A stretch of DNA of 64,000 nucleotides. Origin: Lathyrus oleraceus. Lineage: Eukaryota > Streptophyta > Magnoliopsida > Fabales > Fabaceae. Of this stretch, positions 19,886 to 33,219 are shown in pieces. Within the stretch, counting starts at the first letter, position 1; every line of letters starts with the position of its first letter. The stretch is taken from NCBI RefSeq assembly GCF_024323335.1, contig NC_066584.1:233149494-233213493 (forward strand). The letters are read 5' to 3'. The translations under genes and the position numbers were made by a program. The notes under the pieces are model-generated. The model had not been told where the DNA came from. It saw only the letters and a list, made by a program, of their open reading frames with translations, and ran no database searches.

Positions 19886-22042
19886 GCAAAAATTAGGGAT
19901 TTGGCAAGTAACTGCATCCTGACAAGACATTCTGTTCATCAGTCGTCATTTCGTCAGAAGATTCTCGATTCGTCGTCAACGAAGCTTCGGATACATCGAG
20001 ATTCAAATTGGTAGAGAAAGGATCATTATGTTCAATGTAGCCCTCTTCCAATATATATCACTGATTTCAAATTTGTACAGATCTATGGAGTCTTGCCATT
20101 TGCAGACTACCATTCTATCAAATCAATTTGAGCTTTTTATCCAATTATTTGCACTCTTATTTGTTTCAATTCAACAAATGTTTTGCATGTTTTAAATTGA
20201 TAAAATGTCATTGTTTTAAACAAATCAAATTTTTCAAAATTTTTGTTTTAAACAAAGTGAACATTCACAAGATTGAAAGGATACTCAAGAATATCTCAGT
20301 GCTCTCCCGAGGGTGGCATGATTCCAACAGGTAAGACATTTGTTCATATTCCTGGTTTGGTGGTATCTTCTTTCTCAGATCTTTGTTGAGGTTGTTCCTC
20401 AGACAAGTTGTTGTTGGGGTTGTTCCCCAGTACAGTCGCAAGTGATTTGTTGTTGAAGACTTCGTTTCTCCAGCAGCAGTTTTTCCCAGCATGGGTGTTT
20501 TCTTGAGAAGTTTCGGCGGTTGATGGTTTGTCATCTTGGTGCCCTGTCACTTTCTCTAGTGGGTCGTATGCCCCAGACTTTATTTGTCTCCTCAGCACAG
20601 TCGTGAGTATAACTGATTGATTGATGCTCCCCTCGGAGTCGCGAATAGAGCTGATATTAACATCCCCACCAGGTTTGCAAGTGGAGTTGTTACCGCTTTT
20701 CCCCATGCAGTGTGCCAGCAGGATTTGTCAGTTTCCTCAGCACGATCGTTTTCTTTTGAAGATTCGGTAAGTCAGTGGTCTGAAACCCGGTACTTTACCT
20801 TTTCCCCGGCGAAGTCGTCTGCGGAATTGTTGCTATCTCCATCAGAGTTTATTTTCTTCAGCAGAGCAGGATTTATTTTCCTACTCCGTGGTTGATTGGG
20901 TTGGTATCCCAGTATTTGCAATCATCTTTCCCTCAGCGTAGTCTGCAGGATGTTTGTTGTGGCGGTTTTTGCCTGTTGAATACTCTTTCAATCCCCGATA
21001 TGGTCGGATGATGGCTCTAGCCTCCAGTGAACGGATTTGATTTCCTGAATGTTTGTGATCCCCAGTAGAGTGGCTTGTATTGCAGAATCTACCTGTTGTG
21101 ATCAGTTTGCTATGTGTTTTCTCCCCAAGTGGAGTGGTTCGTCGCAGAATCTACTTGTTTGATCTGTCCTCCCTCAGTGGTTTGTTCCCAAGAGAGTAGC
21201 CGACAGTTTTCCCCAGTAGAATTGCTTATGCAGTCAGATTCTATTTGGATGATATCATTCTCCCTCAGTGGATCCTCCCCCAGTGGAGTTATGTGGATTT
21301 GCTTCTACAGCAATTCGTGCTTGCGCGCTCCTTTCGTTTCTCAGTTAACACTGGGATTCCCTGCAGATACTTTGGGATTTCTCTTGTTCCCCTACAGATT
21401 TGTCTTGGTGGCTGTTTTGCCCGTTATGACTTTCTGTACCCTGTTTGGGATGTTTCCTGATATTTCTGATTTCTCTGCTTCTTCAGCAATGCTCGCAGAT
21501 CTTTGCTTTACAGCATGTAGATCTCCGCAGATTGGCTCTCCAGCTGGTTTTTCCCCTGGAAGTATAATACCGGACGTTTGGTTTTTGAACCTGTTTGTGT
21601 TAGAATTGTCTGTTTTGTCAGCATTCATCAAACATCAATCACGCATATTCATGCATATTCATAAACATTCAGATATTCATGTTGCATTTCTCGCCATGTA
21701 TCTTTTGTTTGTCGTGTCTCCTGCTTTGGTGATATAGATCTCTTTACAGATCTCCCCAAGCAGATGTGGGTGTTAAAATCTCTCCATATAGAGTCAACCC
21801 CATAAGCAGAAAATGTCTGTCTTTCCTTCTGCAGTTCCCCACTGAAATATATCCTCGTGGATGACGGTTTCTTCCGTTTCCTCCCAACATATATATTGGG
21901 ATGGATTTTCCTATTTGAGTTATATCCTCATTAGGACGTGTCTTTATTCAGTCTGTCTTTTCGGATCATTCCCGAATTGGCTATTTGTCAGATATCTTGT
22001 ACTTCCCAGTGGGTTGTTCCCCAGCGGAATGTTTTTGGGCCT

Positions 22043-22292
22043 CTACCCTCAAACCGGTAGTTGTAAGTCCTATCTTTCCTGGCTTTCTTAACAGAATTTG
22101 TGGTTATACACCTTTTATTCTCCAGCCAGAGTTTTTGGTTTTCTACCCGTATCCCGGTAGTTGTAAATCCTATTTTCCTGCTCTTCAGCAGTTTGTGGTT
22201 TGTTATAAACCCTATTTTGGTTTCCCGTGCGGATTTGTGATTTGTTCTATCCCCACGTGGAGTTGTTGGTCTTCTACCCCGTATTCGGTAGA
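22043..22292 (+). repeat. Three CTACC/GGTAG hairpins in the 3' region of B
   Basis: The arms are at 22043-22047/22056-22060, 22143-22147/22156-22160 and 22273-22278/22287-22292, each followed by TGTAAGTCC, TGTAAATCC or TGTAAACCC. A 7-bp version, TGTTACC/GGTAACA, lies at 23856-23862/23872-23878. Related hairpins occur in element C. Confidence 0.6.
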
Positions 22293-22400
22293 TGTAAACC
22301 CTAATTTTGTGTTTATCTTCATTCAATACTTGATGATGATTTTCCTTTTGCTTGTATAAGTTGCTCAGATCAGCACTTATATCCTTAGCAAGTCTTTTGT

Positions 22401-22865
22401 GGATAATTGCCGTATGCTAGCAATTTTATCCCCAGTGGGTCTTTTCACCGTATGCTCGTGATTTGTTCCCTGGATCATTGATTCTTTATCAATGCATCCC
22501 CAGCTAGTCTTCTGTCGATAATTGCCGGATGCTTGCAATTTATCCTCAGCAGATCACCTTTCATTTACCCTTTTGTTGGTAATGTCTGTTGCTCCTTTTG
22601 ATTGGTCATCATTATATACCTAATTTGGTATCCCGATGCCTTTCTGTTCGGTTGATTTATCCTTTGTTAACCCAGTAACCGGTTGTGGATAGTCTTCCAT
22701 GCGAGTATATTATTCACGGTCTGCCGGTAATGAATAGTATATCTCATGCACTCTTCAGTCGAAACCTTTTGTGTTTCCCCAGTCGAGTAAGATTCGTTAT
22801 TTCCCTTTTGTGGAGTCGAATATTTTCTTGTTGTCGGATAATTGCCGGATGCTTGCAATTTATCC
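22401..22865 (+). repeat. Three GGATAATTGC/GCAATTTATCC hairpin units in the 3' region of B
   Basis: The units are at 22401-22431, 22517-22545 and 22836-22865. The loops are CGTATGCTA or CGGATGCTT and the 3' arm has one or two extra T residues. Confidence 0.6.
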
Positions 22866-23588
22866 CTTTGAGTTGTCTTTCGTTTACCCGTATGATTGGT
22901 ATCGATTGTCTCTCTTTGTGGTTAGTCACCTATTATATACCCAGTAACCGGTATCTCTGGTGTCTTTTCCTTTCGAGTGTATTATTCACGGTCTGCCGGT
23001 AATGAATAATATATCTCATGCGCTCTTTAGTTGGAATCCTTTGTTGATTTTCCCTGACTGAGTAAGATTCGTATTCTTTGTAGAATCGAATAGCCATCCT
23101 TTAACCAGTTTGTGTTTTGGATGATGAGTGTTTTGGAAGTGAAAACCAATTCACGTTTTCGGTAGATCACCTATTATATACCCAGTAACCGGTATCTCTG
23201 GTGTTTCTTACCATGCGAGTTTATTATCTACGTTCTGACGGTAATAGATAATATATCTCATGCGAGTATCTTATCCACGGTCTGCCGGTAATGGATATTG
23301 TATCTCATGCACTCTTTGGGTTTGTGTCCCCAGTTTGAGTAAGATTCGTTTTCCCGTTGTGGATTCGAATGCCCATCCTGTAAGTCGATTTGCTTTCTCA
23401 AGCCCTCCTTTCGGATGATGAGTGTTTTGGAAGTGAAAACCAATTCACGTTTTCGGATTTTTATCCTATAAACAACCCAGTAACCGGTTCAGGATAATCT
23501 TCCATGCGAGTATATTATTCACGGTCTGCCGGTAATGAATAGTATGTCTCATCTGAGTATTCTATCCACGTTCTGACGGTAATGGATA
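22707..23588 (+). repeat. Six nested hairpins TATYYA-CGK-TCTG-MCG-GTAA-TRRATA in the 3' region of B
   Basis: The outer arms are at 22711-22716/22731-22736, 22983-22988/23003-23008, 23225-23230/23245-23250, 23272-23277/23292-23297, 23516-23521/23536-23541 and 23563-23568/23583-23588. The outer pairs are TATTCA/TGAATA, TATCTA/TAGATA or TATCCA/TGGATA; the inner pairs are CGG/CCG or CGT/ACG around the constant loop TCTG. All pairings are perfect. Confidence 0.85.
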
Positions 23589-24359
23589 TTATATCTCGTG
23601 CGCTCTTGGGTCGATCTTTTGATTGTTTTCCCCTCAGAGTAAGATTCATTTTCCTTGTGGAATTGAATGTCCATCCTTTAAACAAGTTTGCTTTTCTAGC
23701 TCTCTTCGGGATGATGAGTGTTTTGGAAGTGAAATCCAATTCACGCTTTGGTCGGTCACCTATTATATACCCAGTAACCGGTATCCTTGGTGTTCCCTCC
23801 TTTCTGCTCCCTATTATGACCTCGGTCCCCCTGTGGAGTCAGATGTTCCTGAGTTTGTTACCCGTATGCTTGGTAACATCTCATTTCTTTGTTGCTTCCC
23901 CAGTGGAACTTGCTGTTGCTTCTCCCCAGGAGTCAGCTTGTGTCTATTCAATGGATTTATTTTCCTTTGGAATCTTTTCCCAGTGTGAGTCCTTCACTCC
24001 CCAGTGAGTTCTCCTGTCTGTTATCTCCTAATCAGAGTCGTGTCTTGTTCATGTTATGTCAAGTTTTGTTTTTCCCCAGTTTGGAGTCGTGTATCGTTCA
24101 CACATTTCTTTGTCTTTTATTATCCCCATAGAATCTTGTTAGAGTCTCTGTTCCTGGTGAGTATATTACTCCGATGGATCGTCTTTTCTTCTGTGTGAAT
24201 CATATTCCCCACAGAATTTGTGTCTTTTGCATACATACATTCGCATCATGAGGTCTCTTAGGGACCAAAATTTGTCTCATTACTGTTATTTAAGCCCATT
24301 CTACCGCGTCGAGATGAAGATTTCTAAACTTCACTTCTCCGGCTAGAATGACCTTAAAT

Positions 24360-24368
24360 AGGGGCATC
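24360..24368 (+). other. Polypurine tract of element B
   Basis: AGGGGCATC lies directly before the 3' LTR, in the context TTAAATAGGGGCATC. Elements A (ATAGGGGCAGC) and C (ATAGGGGTAGT) have the equivalent at the same position. It would prime plus-strand DNA synthesis. Confidence 0.75.
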
Positions 24369-27300
24369 TGTAAGACCCCAATTTTGGGCCCTAAGATCCC
24401 TCATGGCCCATATCATTCATATCATAACCTCAAGGATCATTGCATGCCTTTGCTTCCCTCCTAGTGGATAGATTGCCTTGTGGTTTTGTTTCTTGATCAC
24501 CAAGCATACTTTGCATTTGTATATCTTTGCTTTCATATGTTTATCATTCAAAAAGTACAAAAATATTGTCAGTCTAACCTTGTTGCTTGCAGTGAAAGTA
24601 ATCATCAGCAATTAGGTCAAAGTCAGTCATTGATCAGTCAAAGCGATGGATGGTGGCCATTCTTGCAGAATTTGGGCACCATTGGTCAATAATCAAAGGT
24701 TCATACAACTTGAGACATCATTTGAAGTCAAGTTATCAAGGAATTAGGGTTTGGAATTCCTTAGAAGTGCATCAATCAGTCCAAAACCCTAGAAAAGTCA
24801 ACAGACAGTCAAACTTGGTCAACTGTTGATTTAATCAAGAATTGGATGGATAGAATTGATTTGAAGAAGTTCATTCATGCTTGTATAAGCCTTATATATC
24901 ATGTTCAACCTCATCATGGAAGAAAATCAAGTCAAACAGAAAATTTTCCAGAAATAGAAAGTGGACCTGTAATTTCAACTGCCAAAAATGGAAACTTCTT
25001 GATCTTAAACTTACATCATGATACAAGCTTCAAATGAATTTTTGCCCAACATGAAAGTTGAAGATCTTGTCTTCCATTTTCAAAAAGTCCAAGAACATCA
25101 AAATCCCATGTGTGGTTGTCAAGATATGATCAAATCATTTTCATCAATTTTGAACTTCAAAGGGCCATATCTCTCAAACCATAAGGCCAAATTTGGTGGG
25201 GTTTTTTCCTACACATCACATTTTTCATCCTCTTTCCAAAAATATAAATTTCATGATCTAAAACCCTACCATTCAAAATGGCATTTTTGGACCAATTCCT
25301 TTAAAATTCAAAGTTTGACCCAAGTTTGACTTTTTGCTTCTTTGATTTTTTTTCTTGACTTGGCCAATTGGGAAATTTTTAAAACCATATTTGAGACATG
25401 TTCCAAGTTTGAATTCATGATCATATCACCATTATACCACCATTCTAGACCAAAATGCAAAAATTGGCAAGTAGGCAAAATGATGGGAAAAGAAGCAAGG
25501 CAAGTACAGCAGGTCTGCAGCACACAAAACAGCAATTTGAATGTCCTTTTGCAGCCTATGCCCAGCCCACGTCGACCAATTTACACACCTCCATTTTCAT
25601 TTGTACCAATTTAGCAAAAATGCAAATAAGTTCTTTAAGGCTAAGCAAGCTTAGCATGTGATTAGTGGAGCATAAACAGACCCATATAAGCCTTCTTCTG
25701 TCACATTTCTACCCTAGTTTTGGGCAGCCACCAAACAGAAATAGACTCTCACTCTCATATGGTATTTTTGGCAAAAACGAAATTCCGCAAAACCCTTGAA
25801 AACCATTGAGCCAACCTTTGTTCCACCATCATCCAAAAACATTTAGAGCACCTTTGAACCCCCATTCATCACCTGTGACAGCTCCTGCTCACTCTGTTTT
25901 CTTCAACCCCTTCATATGGCAGATCGTGATTCCCTCAACTCCAAGCGTTCTTGAACTTAAATAGCTTCATCCTCCATCATTGCAAGGCCAAGGGAACTTC
26001 TGTCTGAGCTTAGGATCTTCAAACAACTGCTGCATCTCAATTTCTTAAAAATCAAGTAAGCATTCGAGTTCAATCATTTGCTATGCTATAGTATGTTTTT
26101 GAAAGATCTTTTTATGGTGATTCTAGAGAACTAAAGCATGCTTAATTTGGTTGTGTTTTGGCCAAGAAATCTTCATTTCATTTTGTGTGTTCAAACATGA
26201 TTCTGCTCGTTTTATCTTGCTAGCATGGATTTAATGAAATATGATCCCACATCCTTGATGCCTGATGCTTATTGATGCTGTTATGTTGATTTGCTTGGTT
26301 AATGTGTGTTTGAAGATTGAACATGCTGAACACGATTGCCTGGCTGTCATAAACCCTAGAGCTTGCCAAAGTTTGCATGAATGTGTACATGTGCTGTTAA
26401 AATACTTGTCCTGTCCAGACTTTGCTTGGAAGATGAATGCTGTTGTGGCTGGTCGATTTTTGTGTTGCTGTTGAGTACAAATGCTATGCTGCTATGTGCT
26501 GTTGTTTTGATTACATGATGATGATGGTGTTGTATGCTTGTTTGAATCATGTTGTTGGATTGCTGTTGAATGTGTCTGTCTGAAGTTGCCTGTATGATAT
26601 TGAACATTAGGTGATGAATATGCCCTGCTGCAGTTTAAAACATTATGAACATGCTTAGAAAATTCACATGAGCCATGTTGAATGCTGTTGATTGCCTGCT
26701 GCTACACATTGCCAAATGCTATGCTGCTATATGCTGTTGTTTGTTTTGCTTGATTTGGTGATGGACATTGGATGATAATGAATTGATAATGCTGCCATGC
26801 TAAACCTTGCTGCAGTTTTAAAAAATGAATGTTGCTGTTGTCTGTTTGCAATATGAATATCACAATCACTTGTTCATGCTGTTTGTCTTTTGGTGCTTGA
26901 AATTCCATGTTGCTGTTGGTTTTTGACTGATTGATAAAGCTGGAACATAAATTTTGCTGCTTGTTTGAAACTCTATGGACATGTCCAGAAATCCACCATA
27001 ATTCATGTTATGTTTGTTCGTGCTGTATGCTGTTGTTTAGCTGCTATGTGGTTTGCCATGATAGAATATTGATTAATGATTACATGATGATGATTATTGT
27101 ATGCTGGTCGAATTTTACATGAACTTTGTCATTGCCTTGCTGACTGCCATGCCTCTTGACTTTTGGTTGAGAAAATATTTGGTGATGAACTTGTTTTGAT
27201 TACATGATAAACATTGACCTGCTGCTGTTTCAATCCTATCATTTCCAGAAAATCTATGAGACATGTGGCCTGCTATTGTTTGTATTTGTTTGAACATGTT

Positions 27301-30300
27301 GTCACCGTTATACTGTTAGCCATGCTGTTGTTTGGTTGCTTGTTGGTTGGAACTTCAATCAATGATGATTTTGATGAATACATGAGCTGCCATGCTGTTA
27401 AACCTCAAACTGTCCAATAATTTTTTCATGCTGTGGCCTTTTATTGTTGTTTATGCTGTTTGGTCATTGCTGTTGTGATAAAGTGATGAATGCTGTTGTT
27501 TCTCAAATCATAGAACCATGCTGTTTAGATCCTGTTATGTGATTTGCTTGTTTCGATTGTTTGTTCAATGATTAAGATCATGAGAAGATGATGCTGTCGT
27601 GTGGTGTGTTTGCTTTGTTTCATGATGATGATAACATTGAGATTGCCTTGGCCTTGCTGTGTTAGAAACCCTTAGGGTTTTAGAAAATTCAAAATTTCAA
27701 GTTTGGTTGGCTCATTACTGTTTTATTGGCTGAGAGCCAATCAAAACATTTCGTTTTGTAAGGCCAAAACGCAACACTTCAATAAGTGACTGCAGAATTA
27801 CACAATTGCCATTCTGTTGACTTGTGTTGACCATTTTGCCTTGCCTTTGTTCATGTTTCACCAATTGTTTCCTCCATTTTCCACAATTTATTTCTCATTC
27901 AATTTTCATCAAAAAAATTATGAAATTTTTTACACATGATCACAAATGAGTCTAGAATTTAATTGTGAATTTTAATTAATTTTCCATTGGTTGGTTTTTA
28001 ATTGACAATTATTTTCTCAACATGTATGCATGAATGATACCCTTGGCCATTTCAATTGTGAAATTCTCATGTTGCATCCAATGCCCTTGAAATTTTTTGT
28101 GGTGAAACTAGACACATTGATCTTCATTTCCATATAAAGTTTGTGCATTTATCATTTGTGGATTGATAGTTATGATTTTTTGAAGTTGTGTGTTGCATTT
28201 GGTGCTATACCATGATCATGCATTTTCCCAATTTTTGTTCACATGCTTCCTCTTATCCAATTGACTCCAAATTTTGCATGAATGATCCTTCACATGTCTA
28301 GTTTGTGTATGAATTTTCTTGGAATTAATCTTGCTGTTTTCCATTTGATTGAGAATTTTCTTCCATATGTGGTCATTTGTTGACTTTTTGTGCTATGCCT
28401 TGCCAAATCTTTTGTGAAATTCTCATATCTTATTGTATGACCATGAAATTTCATATGTGATAACTAGACACCTCAAGCTTTGCATTGGTGTTAATCTCAT
28501 TCATTTCTTTTCTGTTTTCAAATTGATATGATTTTTTGAAGTTGACCTATGCTTGTTGACTTTCACCATGCTTACTTGAATTTGGTTTGACTTCATGAAT
28601 TTCATTGACTGCCTTCCTCTCATCCAAATGCCATGAAATTTGACATGTATACCATGTTAGATGTTAGGATTGAGTGTGATTTATTTCATAATTTTTGAGA
28701 TTGTTTGAATTGACTTTTGAATGAAGTCTTTGCTGTTGACTTTTGTATGCTTCTCTTGCCATGCTTTGCACCCTTTTGTGTATGAAATGACCATGATGCA
28801 TGATTTGGTTGTGAATTCAATTGAGAATGCTTCTTGAATGTTTAAACTTGGTTTGGGTTGACTTTTTCTTGCTGCCTTGACTTTTTCTTTCATCTTTGAC
28901 CCTAGGCTAGTCCTAGTGGTCTTCTGAGCTTATGTTGAGTTCATCTGTTTCAGGTTAAGCATCAATGCCTTGAGGATCATTCTAATGTGCTTGATTTGAA
29001 TTGTTTATATTGTGCTAACCTTTGTTTTGTAGGTGTGACTCACATACTTGAGTCATTGTGCCTTGCACAATTGGTCCCTCTGTGGTTGACTTTTGTTTAT
29101 CCATTTGCCTTTGATTTTGACTGTTGACTTGTTTACTAATGAGTTTGACTTTTTCAGGTACTTTAGTTGCCTAAGTTCTTTGAACTTGATTGCTTGCTTT
29201 GCTATTTAGCATTTGCTTTGAGGTATAAATACTTCTTCTTCATGTAGTCTGGAGACCCGGTCTGTTATTTGACCGGGCAAACTGTCTGAAGTCCTCCTTA
29301 AGAGGCAAGGCCTGTGTTTGTTTATATTTGTCCTAAGCAGGAAAAGTCCTTCAAGTAAGGCAATTGGTGGAAGGTAGGGATAAGCAATCTATCCCCCACT
29401 ATTCAGTGTGTCCTCTCTTTGCTCCCAGTACCTGGTTGAAGCAATGAGATAAATACCCAAGATCTAATCGAGTCAATAATGTGGAGAGAGTTCCTACTTT
29501 CTGAACTCCCACACTTTCTTTGATGCTCTCTCTGATTTGAGATTGAAGCAATGAGGCACACCCCTCATCTCCTTTTCATCTGCTTCACCTGAGCCCCTCA
29601 ATGGCCAGGTTAAGAGCGACACTTACCTATTACAGTGGACTGTTAAAGTCAAACCCTCTTGTGTGAGCCCCCATTATTTGGCTATAGAGTGTGTTGTTTG
29701 CTATTCATTGACTGATTGATTGCTTCATGTGCACTTGCTTGCTTGTATGCTATGCATTTATCATCATCATCAATTGCCATTAATGCACCATCATCTCATT
29801 TGCTTGTGTGCTATCATTGTTGTTTGCCCATTGAGGACAATTGTAAGTCCATTGCCTTGGCATTTGCTCCTGTGATATGGAAGGATAGAGTGTAAGACCT
29901 CATTGGTCACTCATATCTTTTTGTTTATCTGTGTGTATGTGAGGATACAGTTATAAGTCCCTGTAAGTTGGCATCAGTTATCCTGTGATCATAATTTGAT
30001 CTGTTTGGTTTGTATGTGAGGTTGCAGTTATAAGTCCCTGTAAGTTGGCATCTGTTATCCTGTGATCATAATTTGATCTGTTTGGTTTGTATGTGAGGTT
30101 GCAGTTATAAGTCCCTGTAAGTTGGCATTTGCTTTCCTGTGATCATAAGTTTGTTTTCTTTGTTGATGTGAGGTTGCAATTATAAGTCCTTGTAAGTTGG
30201 CATTTGCATTCCTGTGATCATATTGTTGCTTTTGTTTCTTGTATGTGAGGACCCATTGTAAGTCCCAGTGATGTGGCATTGGATTTCCTAGGACCATACT

Positions 30301-31598
30301 GTGGAGTTAACCTAAGTCCAGATAGATTGGCAGTTGACTTTCGTATTTCATCTTTGTTTTTCTTTTGAGGAGATTGGTGTAAGTCCATTGAGTGGCATCT
30401 GATATCCGTTTCTGTTTTAGGAGACTGGTGTAAATCCATCTATTGGTATCCGGTATCCGCTTTTTATTTCTTTGCCTGTGGAGATTAGTGTAAGACCATT
30501 GAGTGGCTTCTGACATCCCGTTTTATTTTAGGAGATTGGTATAAGACCAGTGATTGGCATCCGATATCCGCTTTTGCTTGCTTTGTTTGTTTATTATTAT
30601 TAATTGCTATTCCAAAGGACACACTTGAATCATCTGCCATATGATTTCAAGAAGTGAACCTTCTAAGAAGTTTTACTATCCATCTTCATCCATTCATCAT
30701 TCATTATGTCCTAGACCTTTTCACACTCTATCTTTCAAACTTGACATAAGTGTTGTGCAAACATCTTCATGTTTTCTAACTAAAAACCTGGACTCAAGTC
30801 CTTGACCTTTTTCCAAAATCCATTTCATAATACTTATTTGAATTGATCTTAATCATACTTTGACTCCATTTTCATAATCATAATCAGTAACTTCACTCAT
30901 TCACTTGTTTTGGCTTTGTCCATTAATGTTTTCATACATGAGCTATAGGTTTGATTTATCTTAGTGGTTGATGTTAATCTCACCTTCTGTCTCTAGTGAT
31001 TGAATTGTAAGCCTTCCTTGCCTATTATAGGGTTAACCCCTCCCTGGCAAGTTGAAGCTGTTCTCACATGGTGGACGTTGTTGTTTGTATAAGGTTGAGT
31101 TTTCTCCCGTGGATAACGTAAGACCTAGGGTTTGTGTTTAAAATTGAACCTAACCCACTTTTGGAAATCTTTTAGCCGAACTACGGCGTTCTGATCCTTA
31201 CCTTTGATGGAAGGTACGTAGGCAACGGGTTCATCCGTTCGAACCCAATAACCCAATAACCTAATAAATTGTATATTCTTTTCTCATCATCCCAATCATG
31301 TTTGCACAATCTTTATGTCATAACAAATAATAATTTTGCATAACAAGTGTGAAAAGGGCTCCCTAGGAGTACCTAGGACGTGATGGGTGCCTAACACCTT
31401 CCCATTGCGTAATTTACCCCTTACCCAGAATCTCTGATCTTTTATTAGTTTTCTACGTGTAAAACTTCTTAGGCTTTTGTTCGCTTTTTAGCCAATCCTT
31501 TGGATAAATAAAAGTGCGGTGGCGACTCGAAAATTTCATTGTATCTCTTAGCTTATGGTTTAATCGATAGATCATATAGCGACGAATACACCGCTACA
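24369..31598 (+). repeat. Element B 3' LTR (7.2 kb)
   Basis: It matches 2654-9872 from end to end with sparse substitutions and one-base indels. It includes the TATA box at 29224-29231 and the hairpin at 29256-29277. It is not the end of the element: PBS, leader and ORF1 sequence follow. Confidence 0.95.
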
Positions 31599-33219
31599 GA
31601 AAAGTGGCGACTCCGCTGGGGAACGAACCCAGAATCCCTGGTTGTATTGCCTACTTTTCACCCTTGTTGTGATATATGTTATTATTCTTTATCTGACATA
31701 TTTTTGTACAATTTGGGATCCATGTATTGATTGTAATGTGTGAATTGCTTGATATACATTTGCTGTGTGCTTTGGTGATCTGTGAGATGAGTTCTATACC
31801 CGAACTCGAGTGCTCTCTAGGATAGGAGAATGGCATAGTCTTGTCGACTGGTGTGGAGTAGTCCTTAGCCAGTTGACTTGCGAGCCCATTCACTTGGTGG
31901 AGGTCATGTTGAACTAATAATGTCACACAAGTTATTTGTGGTTAGGCATTATTCTTTCAATCATGTTCCGCAGAAGCCAAGGACCTTAGTTTACCAAACC
32001 CATCTTGGCCTATTTTTAGGACCGTAGTGCGGAGGTCGTTCAGATGTCAGTTCTGATACGATTGTTACGCGATACTACACTCATAAGAGTTTCTCTTGAG
32101 AATATTCTTGGAATACGAGTATTCGTTCCTCCGATAATATTCGAAAGATGGAACGATGATTATGGGAACCTCTGATAGAACATGTCTGGCAGGTTTAAAC
32201 CCTAGTACACTCCCTTTGGGTGGTTCTTAACCGAGACTCCATGCTCGTGACTCTCAACAAACCCGTGATTCGTGGTTGAGTCGTTCAAACATTGTTAATA
32301 TCAATGGATCCCGGATCAGGTGTAAAACCTAAAATCCATCAAAGCGGCTGGTTGATATTAAGAATGTTTGAACCGGTTCACGTACCGTTAATATCAATGG
32401 AACTTGGGTGTCGATAAGGTGAAAACCTAAATCCACCAAAATGGATGATTGATATTAGGGATACATAGAGCTTTCCCACGACCTTTGTTTGGTGTGCTTT
32501 GTTTGATCCTTGAGTGTGTTTGTTGCATTCATGCATTCACGCATTCATCCGCATTCATGTCATCAAAAAGAAAATTTTCAAGGAACTTAAAGGGTTATTT
32601 GCAAAATTTTCAGACATGGAAAGACCGAAAAGGCATACAAAGAAGTACAGCTTTAAGCAGCCCGATGTAAAAGAGTTAAGGAATCTGACATCATATGTAT
32701 TAGATCCCTTGGGTTTCAAGGCTCGCTATGGGAAGCTTCTGCCGCTGCTGACTACTCAAGTGGATGAGGGATTGATGAGCACTCTTGCTCAGTTCTATGA
32801 TCCGCTCTATCATTGCTTCTTATTTCCGGATTTCCAGTTGCTGCCGACTTTGGAAGAATACTCTCATCTTATTGGGATTCCTATTCTGGATCAAGTGCCG
32901 TTCAGTGGCTTAGAGAGTATTCTATCTGCTCGAGAGATTTCCAGTCTGTTGCATATAGATGAAGATCTGATTAGAGCTAATCTGACTACCAAAGGCGGAA
33001 TTCAAGGTTTTCCTTCCGAGTTCCTTATTGCTCAAGCCACTTTCTATGGGAAGGCCATGAGTGAGGATGCCTTTGAGGCTCTATTCGTATTGCTTATCTA
33101 TGGATTGGTGCTGTTTCCCAACTTTGACAAGTTCGTCGATATGAACGCCATTAGGATCTTTTCAGTTCTTAATCCAGTTCCGACCTTGTTGGGTGATGCG
33201 TATGTCTCCTTGCATCTGA
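31599..33219 (+). repeat. Extra copy of PBS, leader and 5' half of ORF1 downstream of B's 3' LTR
   Basis: This segment repeats 9873-11491 with about seven substitutions and two or three single-base indels by my count. It starts with the bases after the LTR, has the PBS at 31605-31622, and stops inside ORF1 at ...TGCATCTGA. It shares 5' LTR-adjacent sequence only, so it is a partial second element fused in tandem. Confidence 0.92.

Larger units (their letters stand above)
20394..24215 (+). repeat. Dispersed array of CCCCAG-(N)2-GAGT motifs resembling the PBS complement
   Basis: At least twenty copies of a motif near TTCCCCAGYRGAGTCG occur, for example at 20423-20439, 20628, 21058, 21120, 22770, 23926 and 24074. 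The reverse complement of the PBS is TCCCCAGCAGAGTCGCCA, so individual copies match it at up to about 14 of 16 bases. Confidence 0.6.
19886..24359 (+). other. Element B non-coding 3' region (about 4.5 kb), repeat- and hairpin-rich
   Basis: There is no believable ORF; the open frames give low-complexity peptides. The part at 20035-20150 matches element C at 59510-59625. From about 20390 the sequence is pyrimidine-rich and made of recurring short motifs: TTCCCCAG(T/C)(A/G)GAGT, CCCAGTAACCGGT, and several hairpin units. It ends in ...CTTAAATA before the polypurine tract. A long non-coding 3' part is a known property of Ogre elements. Confidence 0.85.

Noticed and set aside
21114..21737. A 207-codon frame in B's 3' region, rich in Ser, Phe and Leu
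   Set aside because: It is low-complexity translation of pyrimidine-rich repeats, with no domain and no counterpart in A or C.
22707..23588. Regular short repeats that could suggest a CRISPR array
   Set aside because: Units are imperfect, spacing varies widely and the setting is a plant retrotransposon 3' region; they are better explained as hairpin repeats.
31605..31622. Second PBS as the start of a separate, third full element
   Set aside because: The homology stops inside ORF1 and is closed by an LTR tail and B's own target duplication, so it belongs to B.
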